Part shown: positions 36,859-45,599 of the stretch, piece by piece | Numbering within the stretch: the stretch's first letter is position 1 | How the letters are laid out: the number at the start of each line of letters is the position of its first letter | NCBI RefSeq assembly: GCF_000773975.1 | Contig: NZ_JRUQ01000045.1 | Span: 62,001-126,000, forward strand | Reading direction: 5' to 3' | Length of the DNA stretch: 64,000 bases | Origin: Erwinia typographi | Lineage (GTDB): Bacteria > Pseudomonadota > Gammaproteobacteria > Enterobacterales > Enterobacteriaceae | The notes under the pieces: generated by a model | Told to the model about the DNA's origin: nothing | The model's database searches: none | Seen by the model: only the letters and a program-made list of their open reading frames with translations | Translations under genes and position numbers: made by a program

Positions 36859-37890
36859 ATGTCGCTGAAAAAAATCACTATTAATGACGTTGCGCAGGAA
36901 GCCGGGGTTTCTGTCACCACGGTTTCCCTGGTGCTTTCCGGCAAGGGGCGGATATCAACCGCCACCTCGGAGCGGGTTAACCAGGCTATCCGCGCGCTCG
37001 ATTTTGTGCCCAATCGCTCTGCTACCATGCTGCGTGGCGGAGGCAGCGGGGTGATCGGACTGATTGTTCGCGATCTCTGCCAGCCGTTTTATGCTGAGAT
37101 GACCGCGGGCCTGAGTGAAGGGCTGGAGAAGAACGGCAAAGTGCTGTTTCTGACCCAAAGCGGGGCAAAAGGGCAAAATATCGATCGCTGCTTTGACACG
37201 CTGGTGGCTCAGGGCGTGGAAGGCATTGTGCTGGGCGGCGGGGCGGAAAACGCCTCGCATCTGGTGGCGAAAGCGCGCGAGCAGGGGATTGCGCTGATCT
37301 GCGCCGCCAGGGCCAGCAGCCTCGAAGAGACTGACTCGATTCGACCGGATAATCTTCACGCGGCGAAAATAGCCACCGAATACCTGATCAAACGCGGGCA
37401 TCACTGCATTGCCTGGCTGGGAGGATCGGGCTCTTCGCTGACGCGGGCAGAGCGGATCGGCGGTTACTGCTCCACGCTATTACAGTACGGCCTGCCTTTT
37501 CGCAGCGAATGGATCATCGAAAGCGGGCGTTATCAGCGGGACGTGGCCGAAGTGACCGAAAAGCTGATTCACTATCATCCGACTATCACCGCTATCCTCT
37601 GCCATAACGCTTCGGTTGCGCTGGGCTGCTATTTTGGCTTGCAGCATACCGGCAGAACCATTGGCAAAGGTGGAATGGACAGCTATTACGGCCAGCAGAT
37701 GGCGCTGGTAGGCTTTGGCGATTCGCCGGAAGCGGAGCTGACCGATCCGCCGCTGACCTTTATCACCAGCTCAGCCCGCGAAATTGGCCGCAGCGCCGCT
37801 CAAAGACTGCTGCAAAGGATGGCTGAACCGCTCGGTGCGGTGCAAAACGTGATCCTGCCGCCGGTACTCATCGAGCGCGGCTCGGCATAA
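36859..37890 (+). CDS. malI: LacI-family repressor MalI
   Basis: A 343-residue repressor with an N-terminal LacI-type helix-turn-helix (ITINDVAQEAGVSVTTVSLVLSG, about 6-28), hinge helix near 50-60, and a sugar-binding-like core. E. coli MalI (342 aa) represses malXY and itself, and matches this sequence in the HTH and core. It is divergent from malX with an operator before each gene. The inducer is unknown. Confidence 0.93.
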   Translation: MSLKKITINDVAQEAGVSVTTVSLVLSGKGRISTATSERVNQAIRALDFVPNRSATMLRGGGSGVIGLIVRDLCQPFYAEMTAGLSEGLEKNGKVLFLTQSGAKGQNIDRCFDTLVAQGVEGIVLGGGAENASHLVAKAREQGIALICAARASSLEETDSIRPDNLHAAKIATEYLIKRGHHCIAWLGGSGSSLTRAERIGGYCSTLLQYGLPFRSEWIIESGRYQRDVAEVTEKLIHYHPTITAILCHNASVALGCYFGLQHTGRTIGKGGMDSYYGQQMALVGFGDSPEAELTDPPLTFITSSAREIGRSAAQRLLQRMAEPLGAVQNVILPPVLIERGSA

Positions 37891-37895
37891 AAAAA

Positions 37896-37914
37896 GGGCG
37901 CGATAGTCGCGCCC
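37896..37914 (-). terminator. Terminator between malI and ydgA
   Basis: GGGCGCGA-TAG-TCGCGCCC is an 8-bp stem. On the - strand it is followed by TTTTTTT, so it ends ydgA. It probably also helps to end malI. Confidence 0.8.
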
Positions 37915-37934
37915 TGAAAACCGATTAAGCTGCG

Positions 37935-39434
37935 TTACTGAGGCATTTCCGTTGGGGCGCCGCCACCCAACATGTAGCGCGCCAGGAATTGATCGAGCGG
38001 CATTTTTTCGCCGTTCATGGTGACCTGGCCGGTAGCGTATTGCAGGCTGGTGACAATGTTATTGTCCTGCTGAGTGGTCAGCTTAAACATCTGTCCCATT
38101 GCCGCCACGCCCTTGACCTGCTGGTCTGCCAGCTTGGTGGCGTCTTCCTGCTTGTAGCCTTCTGCCGTCGCCACCTGAGTCATCATTTCCGTCGCCATTG
38201 GCATATTGATGATCAGCTTGCCGTCCAGCGTTTTCAGCACGTTGTCCACGGCCTGGCTGATGTTCTGCGGCTGCGCCGTGCCGGTAGCCGGGTCTTTGAA
38301 GTGCACGGAAAGATTGAGGCTGCTCTCGCCCTTATCATTCTTCCAGCTAAACGGCGCGATATTCACCACCGGATCGCCTTTCAGCAGCAGCGGCAGGTTA
38401 GCGGAGAAAATCTGGCTGATGCGCTGTTGATAAACTTCCGGGTTATCGCTGATGCCAGGCTCATTCATCAGCGCCTGAACCTGCGTGTTGTAGCTGTCAG
38501 AGAAAGCCTTCATGCCGTTAGCGTCAAACTGCGACAGCTTAATAGCCAGCTTGCCCTGGCCAAAGTTCTGATTTTGCAGCTTAAGTGAATCCAGCGCGTA
38601 GTCGATATTGCCGGAAATCTGGCTCTTCTCGGAGTTGAACGAGGACTTACCGTTCAGGCCTTCAGCGGTAAATGCCTCCTGGCCGTTCACCATCGCGGTG
38701 AGCTTTTGCAGGTTAATGCTCTGATCGCCGATGCGTACCCCTTCCGGGCTGAGATGCGTGCTGGCATCCATCTTGAGGCCGTTGGCGGTAAATACCACCG
38801 GCATATCCAGCTGATTTTTGGTGGTCAGCACCAGGCTGTCCAGATTCCCGCTCAGATCGACTTTATCGCCCTTATCATCGGCGCTGACGTTAATCGTGCC
38901 GCCGTTTGAGGCAAAACGCTCGCCGGTCTGCGTATTGTTATAATCCAGCGGCAGTAGCTGAATGTCAGATGCGGTTGAGCCGCCGTAGCCTAGCCTCGTC
39001 TCAGCCTGAATAATCGACTGGCCTTTGGTCATTTCAAACAGCTTTTTCACTGCGTCGGTATTTTCCAGCTGGGTATGCACCGACGCCATGCTTGGGATCA
39101 GGTTGAGTTTTTTCAGCTGGGCGAACGGGAAGGGGCCGTGATCGATTTTTTCATCAAACACGATGCTCTGGCCCGGTTTAATAATTGAGTTGTCTTCCGT
39201 CTGCGAGCTGGATTGCAGAACCAGGCGTGCGGAGCTGCTGAAAACCCCCCGCTGGAAATCCTGGTAGCTGAGCTGCAGGCGGCTTTCCGGTGCCATATTA
39301 TTCAGCTGGGCATTAGCATTCTGCACCAGTCGATCCATGTTCTTTTCCAGCTGTTTTCCGGTAAACCATGCGCTTCCGGTCCAAATCACGCCGAGTGCGA
39401 CTACCACACCTATCGCTACCTTTGTCTTTTTCAT
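37935..39434 (-). CDS. ydgA: YdgA family protein (DUF945)
   Basis: A 499-residue protein with an N-terminal signal anchor (about 2-22, KKTKVAIGVVVALGVIWTG) and a long periplasmic domain. It matches the DUF945 family; E. coli YdgA is 502 aa. The tail MGEKMPLDQF-like segment (MNGEKMPLDQFLARY) is typical. Start 39434 was chosen so that the membrane segment is N-terminal; ATG 39470 would add 12 residues. Function is unknown; an inner-membrane, periplasm-facing role is inferred. Confidence 0.9.
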   Translation of the reverse strand: MKKTKVAIGVVVALGVIWTGSAWFTGKQLEKNMDRLVQNANAQLNNMAPESRLQLSYQDFQRGVFSSSARLVLQSSSQTEDNSIIKPGQSIVFDEKIDHGPFPFAQLKKLNLIPSMASVHTQLENTDAVKKLFEMTKGQSIIQAETRLGYGGSTASDIQLLPLDYNNTQTGERFASNGGTINVSADDKGDKVDLSGNLDSLVLTTKNQLDMPVVFTANGLKMDASTHLSPEGVRIGDQSINLQKLTAMVNGQEAFTAEGLNGKSSFNSEKSQISGNIDYALDSLKLQNQNFGQGKLAIKLSQFDANGMKAFSDSYNTQVQALMNEPGISDNPEVYQQRISQIFSANLPLLLKGDPVVNIAPFSWKNDKGESSLNLSVHFKDPATGTAQPQNISQAVDNVLKTLDGKLIINMPMATEMMTQVATAEGYKQEDATKLADQQVKGVAAMGQMFKLTTQQDNNIVTSLQYATGQVTMNGEKMPLDQFLARYMLGGGAPTEMPQ

Positions 39435-39500
39435 CTGTAAAGTCGTCCTTTTAGTCACTGGCGCCGGCAAATCTGGCCTGTAGCAAATGCCTGGCGAATA

Positions 39501-39522
39501 AAAAACGCCCTGGGGCGTTTTT
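39501..39522 (-). terminator. Terminator of manA
   Basis: AAAAACGCCC and GGGCGTTTTT are complementary around a TG. Both strands have a T-tract, so it can work in either direction. It lies 38 bp downstream of the manA stop. Confidence 0.75.
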
Positions 39523-39559
39523 GTTTAAAAATTTGATTAATAATAGCAATTGTCGCGGT

Positions 39560-40750
39560 TTACGTCAGCCGCATTTGCTGTAGATCGTTAAAGACGCGTG
39601 CCACTCGTCCGTGACCGGCGAGCGTTATTGGCGATTCCGTGGCCGGCACGAAACAGGATTCACCGGGCTGCAGCGTCAGCTGCTGGCCGTTATGGTTGAG
39701 GGTAGCCTGGCCGTCAATGCAGAACAGAATCGCCGCGCTTTGCTGCTGAACCGTGGCGGGCTGGGGGCTGAGCTGGTGCAGCGAAAAGGCAAAATCCTCT
39801 ACCGGCACCGGGAAATTCAGCGTATCGCCCGCTTTCTCCGGCCTGGTCAGCAGGCTGGCATAAGGGCGGGGCTCAAACTTCAGGTTGGCGATCAGCTCAG
39901 GAATGTCGATATATTTTGGCGTCAGCCCGGCGCGCAGCACGTTGTCGGAATTCGCCATCACTTCCAGCGCCACGCCCTGCAAATAGGCGTGAGGTGTTTC
40001 GGCAAACAGGAACATCGCTTCGCCGGGCTGTAGCTCAATGACGTTGAGCAGCAGCGGCGAGAACAGCCCGCTGTCATCAGGATAAAATTCAGCGATCAGC
40101 TTAATGGTCGTCCACGGCTCTCCCTGCTGACTGCCCACTTGATTTTTCAGCAGATCCAGCGCCAGGCTTTTCTCTTCGCCCTGCATCGACAGCAAAGCGG
40201 TAAACAGTTCGGACAATCCGCCCATCGTTGGCGACTGGAGGAAATGCGCAATGGCGGGGTGCGCGCCAGCCACCGGCTGCAACAGCGAGATAATTTCGTG
40301 CAGCTCGCGGAAACCGTTGATCGCTTTAAACGGCGTCAGCGCGTACACCAGTTCCGGTTTATGATTGGCATCTTTATAGTTACGATTCGGCGCGTCGAGC
40401 GGAATGCCCGCCGCGTTTTCCTTAGCGAAGCCGACTTCGGCCGCCGCCTTGCTTGGGTGAACCTGAATCGAAAGCGGCTGGTCGGCGCAGAGCACCTTAA
40501 ACAGGAACGGCAGCTCGCCGAAGCGATCGGCGACCGCCTGGCTTAACAGCCCGGCCTTACTGGCTTCAATCACCTCGCGTAGCGACTGCTTTTTCCCTGC
40601 GACCTCTACCAGAGAAGGGCTTTTGGGGTGCGCGCCCATCCACAGCTCAGCCATCGGCTGGTTATCAGGGTTTGCAATGCCATACAGGTCCGTCAGGGCG
40701 GTACGGCTGCCCCAGGCGTAGTTTTGTAGCGTATTGATTAACTTTTGCAT
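39560..40750 (-). CDS. manA: Mannose-6-phosphate isomerase ManA
   Basis: A 396-residue type I phosphomannose isomerase that interconverts mannose-6-P and fructose-6-P. The zinc-site motif IQVHPSK has Gln97 and His99, and other segments are NHKPELVYAL and EIMANSDNVLRAGLTPKY-like (LEVMANSDNVLRAGLTPKYID). It feeds mannose use and GDP-sugar synthesis. Length is close to E. coli ManA (391 aa). It is divergent from fumC; in E. coli fumA lies between these two genes, but not here. Confidence 0.96.
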   Translation of the reverse strand: MQKLINTLQNYAWGSRTALTDLYGIANPDNQPMAELWMGAHPKSPSLVEVAGKKQSLREVIEASKAGLLSQAVADRFGELPFLFKVLCADQPLSIQVHPSKAAAEVGFAKENAAGIPLDAPNRNYKDANHKPELVYALTPFKAINGFRELHEIISLLQPVAGAHPAIAHFLQSPTMGGLSELFTALLSMQGEEKSLALDLLKNQVGSQQGEPWTTIKLIAEFYPDDSGLFSPLLLNVIELQPGEAMFLFAETPHAYLQGVALEVMANSDNVLRAGLTPKYIDIPELIANLKFEPRPYASLLTRPEKAGDTLNFPVPVEDFAFSLHQLSPQPATVQQQSAAILFCIDGQATLNHNGQQLTLQPGESCFVPATESPITLAGHGRVARVFNDLQQMRLT

Positions 40751-40948
40751 ATCAGCTCACACTTATTCCGATAATTACTGCGCGTATTAAAACAGAAAAC
40801 CACCTGAAAAAGACAATGCGCAGTGCAATAAGGACGATTGAGTCGCATAATGTTAAATTATCTTATGACACACTATCGCCCGCGCAATTTGCCTTACCGG
40901 GCACCAGAAGGTTTTAGAAATCATACCATTATGCTAAAGGAGAGAGAC

Positions 40949-42346
40949 ATGGCTGCCAACCGCATTGAGAAAGATTCTATGGGTTCCATCGACGTTCCAG
41001 CGGATAAACTTTGGGGCGCGCAAACGCAGCGCTCGCTGGAACACTTTCGCATCTCCACCGAAAAAATGCCGGTTGAGCTGGTCTATGCGCTGGCGCTGAC
41101 CAAGCGCGCGGCGGCGACGGTCAACCGGGATTTAGGCCTGCTGCCGGAAGAGCGCGCGGCGGCCATTGTCAGCGCGGCAGATGAAGTGCTGGCCGATAAG
41201 CACAGCGGCGAGTTTCCGCTGGCGATCTGGCAGACCGGGTCCGGTACTCAGACCAATATGAATATGAATGAAGTGCTCGCCAACCGCGCCAGTGAGATTT
41301 TAGGCGGCGTTCGCGGCATGGAGCGCGTGGTGCATCCGAATGATGACGTCAATAAGAGCCAAAGCTCGAACGACGTCTTCCCAACCGCCATGCATGTGGC
41401 TGCCGTCTTAGCCGTTCAGGAACACCTGATCCCGCAGTTGAAAACCCTGCAAAAAACCCTGGCTGAGAAGTCCGAAGCGTTTAAAGACATCGTTAAAATC
41501 GGCCGTACGCACCTGCAGGACGCCACGCCGCTGACGCTGGGGCAGGAAATTTCCGGCTGGGTAGCCATGCTGAGCCACAGCCTGAAGCATATTGAACAGA
41601 GCATTCCGCACGTTGCGGAACTGGCTTTAGGCGGCACCGCCGTCGGAACGGGCCTTAATACCCACCCGGAATATGCCGTTCGCGTTGCGCAGGAGCTGGC
41701 GACATTAACTAAGCAGCCTTTCGTTACTTCACCCAACAAGTTTGAAGCGTTGGCAACCTGTGATGCGCTGGTTCATGCTCACGGATCGCTAAAGGGGTTG
41801 GCGGCGTCATTAATGAAGATTGCCAACGATGTACGCTGGCTCTCCTCCGGGCCGCGCTGTGGGATTGGCGAGCTTGCTATCCCTGAGAATGAGCCGGGCA
41901 GCTCCATTATGCCGGGTAAAGTAAACCCAACGCAGTGTGAAGCGATGACCATGCTCTGCTGTCAGGTGATGGGCAACGATGTTGCCGTCAACATTGGCGG
42001 CGCCTCCGGTAATTTCGAACTGAATGTTTACCGCCCAATGATTATTCATAATTTCCTGCAATCGGTACGCCTGCTGGCGGATGGCATGGACAGCTTTAAT
42101 CATCATTGTGCAACGGGCATTGAGCCAAATCACGATCGTATCAGCCAGTTGCTGAATGAGTCGTTAATGCTGGTTACCGCGTTAAATACGCATATTGGCT
42201 ATGATAAAGCGGCGGAAATTGCTAAAAAAGCGCATAAAGAAGGCTTAACGCTGAAAGGTTCGGCATTGAAACTGGGTTATCTCACCGAAGCTGAATTTGA
42301 TGCCTGGGTGCGCCCGGAAGATATGGTTGGCAGCATGAAGTCTTAA
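40949..42346 (+). CDS. fumC: Class II fumarase FumC
   Basis: A 465-residue oxygen-stable, iron-free fumarase that hydrates fumarate to malate in the TCA cycle. From [27 protein letters not shown] onward it closely matches E. coli FumC. The superfamily signature [11 protein letters not shown] (about 316-326) carries the catalytic Ser loop, and the active-site His lies in [15 protein letters not shown] 40949 after AAAGGAGAGA was chosen; an upstream in-frame ATG at 40838 is not supported. The adjacent fumA of E. coli is absent. Confidence 0.96.
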   Translation: MAANRIEKDSMGSIDVPADKLWGAQTQRSLEHFRISTEKMPVELVYALALTKRAAATVNRDLGLLPEERAAAIVSAADEVLADKHSGEFPLAIWQTGSGTQTNMNMNEVLANRASEILGGVRGMERVVHPNDDVNKSQSSNDVFPTAMHVAAVLAVQEHLIPQLKTLQKTLAEKSEAFKDIVKIGRTHLQDATPLTLGQEISGWVAMLSHSLKHIEQSIPHVAELALGGTAVGTGLNTHPEYAVRVAQELATLTKQPFVTSPNKFEALATCDALVHAHGSLKGLAASLMKIANDVRWLSSGPRCGIGELAIPENEPGSSIMPGKVNPTQCEAMTMLCCQVMGNDVAVNIGGASGNFELNVYRPMIIHNFLQSVRLLADGMDSFNHHCATGIEPNHDRISQLLNESLMLVTALNTHIGYDKAAEIAKKAHKEGLTLKGSALKLGYLTEAEFDAWVRPEDMVGSMKS

Positions 42347-42362
42347 TGAAAAAACGATGAAC

Positions 42363-42391
42363 AGAGCGGAAAATATTCCGCTCTTTTTTTT
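42363..42391 (+). terminator. Terminator of fumC
   Basis: AGAGCGGAA-AATA-TTCCGCTCT forms a 9-bp stem, followed by a run of T residues. It lies 17 bp after the fumC stop. Confidence 0.92.
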
Positions 42392-42406
42392 GCTCCCGCT
42401 GCTTAA

Positions 42407-43336
42407 CTAGCAATCGTAATCACTATAAAGGTGCAGCCTGGGGATAACCGGAAACAGCGGCGTAGCCTGTGGCTTAAATTTGTGTATCACATTATCTGCG
42501 TTGTAATTGAGTAATTCCCCTATCTTCGGCACGCTGGCGGCATCAGGACAAAGCACCAATAAGGGCGAAGGGCAGGCTAACTGGGTTTGCTTCTGCTGCT
42601 GCTTATTCCAGACTCTGGCTATCGGCTGAACCTTAACCGGACGTTTTATCTTCAGCTTTGCCTCCCTGGGCAGGGAATTAATCGCCGCCATTTCTTCCGT
42701 CACTTTTTCCGCCCACTGTTCACGCGTCCAGGGCGCCATCGCGCGACCTGAAGCAAGGCTTTTTTCCAGCTTATCCAGCATTTCCTGTCGACTGACGTTT
42801 TTTATTATATGCTTATTCGCCCAGCCAAATCGGAGAGAGTCCGGCGCTTCCAGTAGCGTTATTGATCGATAGGCATTAAGCGTAATTAACCCTCTCAGGT
42901 GGGTATGGACAAATTCAAAGCGATCTTCGCTGGCGACCCCGGAATCCACGGTAATAATCTGCTCAAGGCGTCGCTTCAGGCTATTAATGGCTTCAATCTG
43001 CTGGCGCACCAGCGCTAATTCCTGCGCGCTGGCCTCAAAGCAAATTGCGCCGGGCAGGCGCACGGCGGCTTTAGTACTTAACGTCTCGGACTGATGCTGA
43101 ATAAACAGACGGCTAAAATGGTGCAGGGCGAGGTGCAGAGCAGGCTGCGCCAGATGTTGCGTCACGCTAATTTCCAGTAGAGGATCGTGTTCCTGACCTT
43201 TACGTACGGGAGGAAGTTCAAATACGCGGGCCGTTAACAAACGCAGGGAAGGCAGTCGTTTGGTTAACGCTTTCAGCGCCGCCTCAAGGTCAGCAACGCA
43301 GCGATGGAGACTTTCTACCGCATCATATCGGCTCAT
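42407..43336 (-). CDS. tus: Replication terminus-binding protein Tus
   Basis: A 309-residue protein equal in length to E. coli Tus. It binds Ter sites and blocks replication forks arriving from one side. Conserved stretches include ISVTQHLAQPALHLALHHFSRLFI and the DNA-contact region GWANKHIIKNVSRQEMLDKLEKSL. A consensus Ter site sits 13-28 bp upstream of its ATG, overlapping its promoter, so Tus should repress its own gene as in E. coli. It is convergent with fumC. Confidence 0.95.
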   Translation of the reverse strand: MSRYDAVESLHRCVADLEAALKALTKRLPSLRLLTARVFELPPVRKGQEHDPLLEISVTQHLAQPALHLALHHFSRLFIQHQSETLSTKAAVRLPGAICFEASAQELALVRQQIEAINSLKRRLEQIITVDSGVASEDRFEFVHTHLRGLITLNAYRSITLLEAPDSLRFGWANKHIIKNVSRQEMLDKLEKSLASGRAMAPWTREQWAEKVTEEMAAINSLPREAKLKIKRPVKVQPIARVWNKQQQKQTQLACPSPLLVLCPDAASVPKIGELLNYNADNVIHKFKPQATPLFPVIPRLHLYSDYDC

Positions 43337-43348
43337 TGTCGGCTTCTC

Positions 43349-43364
43349 TTAGTTACAACATACT
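43349..43364 (-). other. Ter site (TerB-like) in tus promoter
   Basis: The - strand reads AGTATGTTGTAACTAA, a full match to the Ter consensus AGNATGTTGTAACTAA. The blocking face should be on the right, so forks moving leftward through the window would stop here (inferred from the known polarity of E. coli Ter sites). Confidence 0.93.
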
Positions 43365-43469
43365 TTGAATGTATCAAAACGTTTGTCAGTGAAAAGAACG
43401 TCAGGCCAGGGGACGAAAAATTAATTCAGGGTTAAAAGTCTGGGAAAGGTAGGTAATGAAGAGAGAAGT

Positions 43470-43499
43470 TTGCCACGCCGGTTGAAATCGGCGTGGCAA
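43470..43499 (-). terminator. Terminator of the H-NS-like gene
   Basis: TTGCCACGCCG and CGGCGTGGCAA form an 11-bp perfect stem with an 8-nt loop, 5 bp after the gene's stop codon. The U-tract is poor (ACTTCTC). Confidence 0.65.
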
Positions 43500-43504
43500 G
43501 AAGA

Positions 43505-43906
43505 TTAAATCAGGAAATCTTCCAGTTTTTTACCCTGATCCAGCGCCTGCTTAATTACCGCCGGGGTACGACCCTGGCCGGTCCAGGATTTAGTTTCGCC
43601 GTTTTCGTCGGTGTACTGGTATTTTGCCGGACGTGGAGCACGTTTAGCACGAGATTTACCGGTGCTGGTCTCGGTTGAGGTCAGTTCACTTAAATCAATG
43701 CCGTCATCCAGCAGCATCTGGCGATATTTAGCCAGCTTCTCTTCTTTTTCTTTCACTTCAGAAGCGATGGCCGCTTCGGCCTCGCGACGTTCGTTCACTA
43801 CCGCTTCGAGTTTTTCCAGCATCTCTTCAAGCTCAGATAAAGAAACTTCACGAGCCTGAGCACGAAGGGTTCGAATGTTATTTAATACTTTCAGAGTTTC
43901 GCTCAT
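43505..43906 (-). CDS. H-NS/StpA-family nucleoid protein
   Basis: A 133-residue H-NS-family protein. The N-terminal dimerisation and oligomerisation region (about 1-80) reads [34 protein letters not shown]. The C-terminal DNA-binding domain has [27 protein letters not shown] with the minor-groove QGR motif. E. coli H-NS is 137 aa and StpA 134 aa; the ending DFLI is like StpA. In E. coli neither gene is next to tus, so this may be an additional paralogue. ATG 43906 follows AAGGAATCC-type sequence on the opposite strand only weakly; an upstream extension to 44026 looks non-coding. Confidence 0.9.
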   Translation of the reverse strand: MSETLKVLNNIRTLRAQAREVSLSELEEMLEKLEAVVNERREAEAAIASEVKEKEEKLAKYRQMLLDDGIDLSELTSTETSTGKSRAKRAPRPAKYQYTDENGETKSWTGQGRTPAVIKQALDQGKKLEDFLI

Positions 43907-44124
43907 AAAGGAATCCGTAGCGTTGAGTGGTTTAAAATTAATCAGTGTATGTAGCGGAGACCAGTGTACAGAGAAAATCCCCGTTAAAAAACACCTAATA
44001 GTGAAAATGTTTATTAATTTTCGCAAATTTCATCTTGTTTAACTGATACGTCTCATCTTCAGCACTAATATATTTACATTAGTGAGATGAATCTTAGCCG
44101 TTTTTGCCGTGCCGCGTAGGGCAT

Positions 44125-44223
44125 ATGTACAATCCAGACGAAGTACAGACAATAATTGCGCTGATCGGGTCATCCTTCTATATTCTATGGCGCACCGCGC
44201 ACAACCCGTTTAAATATGAGTGA
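44125..44223 (+). CDS. Candidate small membrane protein (32 aa)
   Basis: ATG 44125 to TGA 44223 encodes 32 residues with a hydrophobic stretch TIIALIGSSFYILW between a polar N-terminus (MYNPDEVQ) and a basic tail (RTAHNPFKYE), the layout of a single-pass small membrane protein. The ribosome-binding site is weak (TAGGG close to ATG). I recognise no family. It may be chance. Confidence 0.25.
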   Translation: MYNPDEVQTIIALIGSSFYILWRTAHNPFKYE

Positions 44224-44390
44224 ATCAGCTGGAATTTTCGCTGCTTCAACTTAGGTCTGCCAATCTGCCAGCAGGAATATCTTCTCTGCTACAACCTATG
44301 GCAGACGGTTTGTGTGGTTTATGAAACAAATCGCAGGGCCTCGCTGAATCTCTGGCTTAGCCATGCGAGCGTGAAGACTCATCGGCATCT

Positions 44391-44406
44391 TTAGTTACAA
44401 CATACA
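44391..44406 (-). other. Second Ter-like site
   Basis: The - strand reads TGTATGTTGTAACTAA, 15 of 16 matches to the Ter consensus; only the first base differs. It has the same orientation as the Ter site in the tus promoter and lies 1042 bp from it. Confidence 0.8.
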
Positions 44407-44546
44407 AGTTTTTTATCTGTAATCAGACCGCCGCTTTATGTCTTGAAATAATTTAATCATCATCGTCGCGGTAAGAGAGTCCGCCAGGCGGGCAGGGAGC
44501 TGATAGAATGCAAAAGTTTTGTTTGGAACACTTTATGGAGTTGTGA

Positions 44547-45599
44547 ATGAAAATACCGCCCATGCGCTGGTTCTGGCTGATTCTGTTTTCTGCGGCGGCC
44601 GTTTTGGGCCTGGAGAGCCTGAATCTTCCCGCCGCGCTGCTGCTGGGACCGATGGCGATGGCGATTATTTTCGCCGCGCGTAATAAGCCGCTGGTCATTC
44701 ATCGTTACCTGTTTTATCTGGCGCAGGGTGTTGTCGGCAGCATGATTGCCCGCGCCATTCCCGCTTCTTTATTTGTCGAGATGGCAAAAAACTGGCCACT
44801 CTTTCTCGCCAGCATCTTTTCGGTGATTATCGCCAGCGCTCTGCTCGGCTGGCTTTTGACGCGCTGGCAGGTGTTGCCTGGTTCTACCGCTATTTGGGGA
44901 TCGTCACCCGGTGCCGCGACCGCCATGACGCTGATGGCGGAAAGTTATGGTGCGGACGTGCGGCTGGTTGCTTTTATGCAATATCTTCGCGTAGTAATTG
45001 TGGCCGTGGCCGCCACGCTGGTCGCCCGTATCTGGGCGCCTGACGTGCCCGCTGGCTCAGCCCCTTCTGGCTTCGACATTATTCAACCGGTGGCCTGGGG
45101 CCATTTCGGCATCACGCTGCTGCTGATCGTAGGCGGCGTGTTAGTGAGCCGGTTATTTAAAATTCCTGCTGGCCCGCTGCTGCTAACGCTGGCGGGCGGG
45201 GCCATTTTGCAGGATTTCAACGTAATAACGATTGAACTGCCGCCAGCGCTGCTGATGGTGGCCTATGCAATTATCGGCTGGAGCATTGGCCTGAGGTTCA
45301 ATCGAGCGATTTTAACTCACGCGGCGAAAGCGTTGCCGAGGCTGCTGCTGTCTATTTTCAGCCTGGTGGCGATCTGTGGTCTGTTTGCCTGGAGCCTGGT
45401 GCATTTCGCGGGGATCGATCCGCTGACGGCTTATCTGGCTACCAGCCCCGGCGGGGCCGATTCCGTGGCGATCATCGCGGCGTCCAGCAATGTCGATATG
45501 CCTTTTGTCATGTCGATGCAGACCGGACGTTTTATTGTGGTGCTGCTGACCGGGCCAGCGCTGGCAAAATGGGTAGCCAACTCGATGGCGACGCGTTAA
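44547..45599 (+). CDS. abrB: AbrB-family membrane protein
   Basis: A 350-residue polytopic membrane protein (9-10 helices) of the AbrB/ammonia-monooxygenase-like family, which includes E. coli AbrB (YbgN). It contains two internal repeats; each has a conserved glycine-rich segment, WGSSPGAATAMTLMAESYGADVRL at about 117-140 and ATSPGGADSVAIIAASSNVDMPFVMSMQ near 305. Despite old annotations as a regulator, no DNA-binding domain is visible. A transport role is probable but unproven. It overlaps the convergent LysR gene by 4 bp. Confidence 0.8.
   Translation: MKIPPMRWFWLILFSAAAVLGLESLNLPAALLLGPMAMAIIFAARNKPLVIHRYLFYLAQGVVGSMIARAIPASLFVEMAKNWPLFLASIFSVIIASALLGWLLTRWQVLPGSTAIWGSSPGAATAMTLMAESYGADVRLVAFMQYLRVVIVAVAATLVARIWAPDVPAGSAPSGFDIIQPVAWGHFGITLLLIVGGVLVSRLFKIPAGPLLLTLAGGAILQDFNVITIELPPALLMVAYAIIGWSIGLRFNRAILTHAAKALPRLLLSIFSLVAICGLFAWSLVHFAGIDPLTAYLATSPGGADSVAIIAASSNVDMPFVMSMQTGRFIVVLLTGPALAKWVANSMATR

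Larger units (their letters stand above)
43907..44546. other. Intergenic region with Ter-like site and candidate small ORF
   Basis: About 640 bp without a standard-size gene. The left part is AT-rich and must hold the H-NS-like promoter. The region contains a 32-codon candidate ORF at 44125-44223 and a second Ter-like site at 44391-44406. The remainder shows no recognisable structure. Confidence 0.6.
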
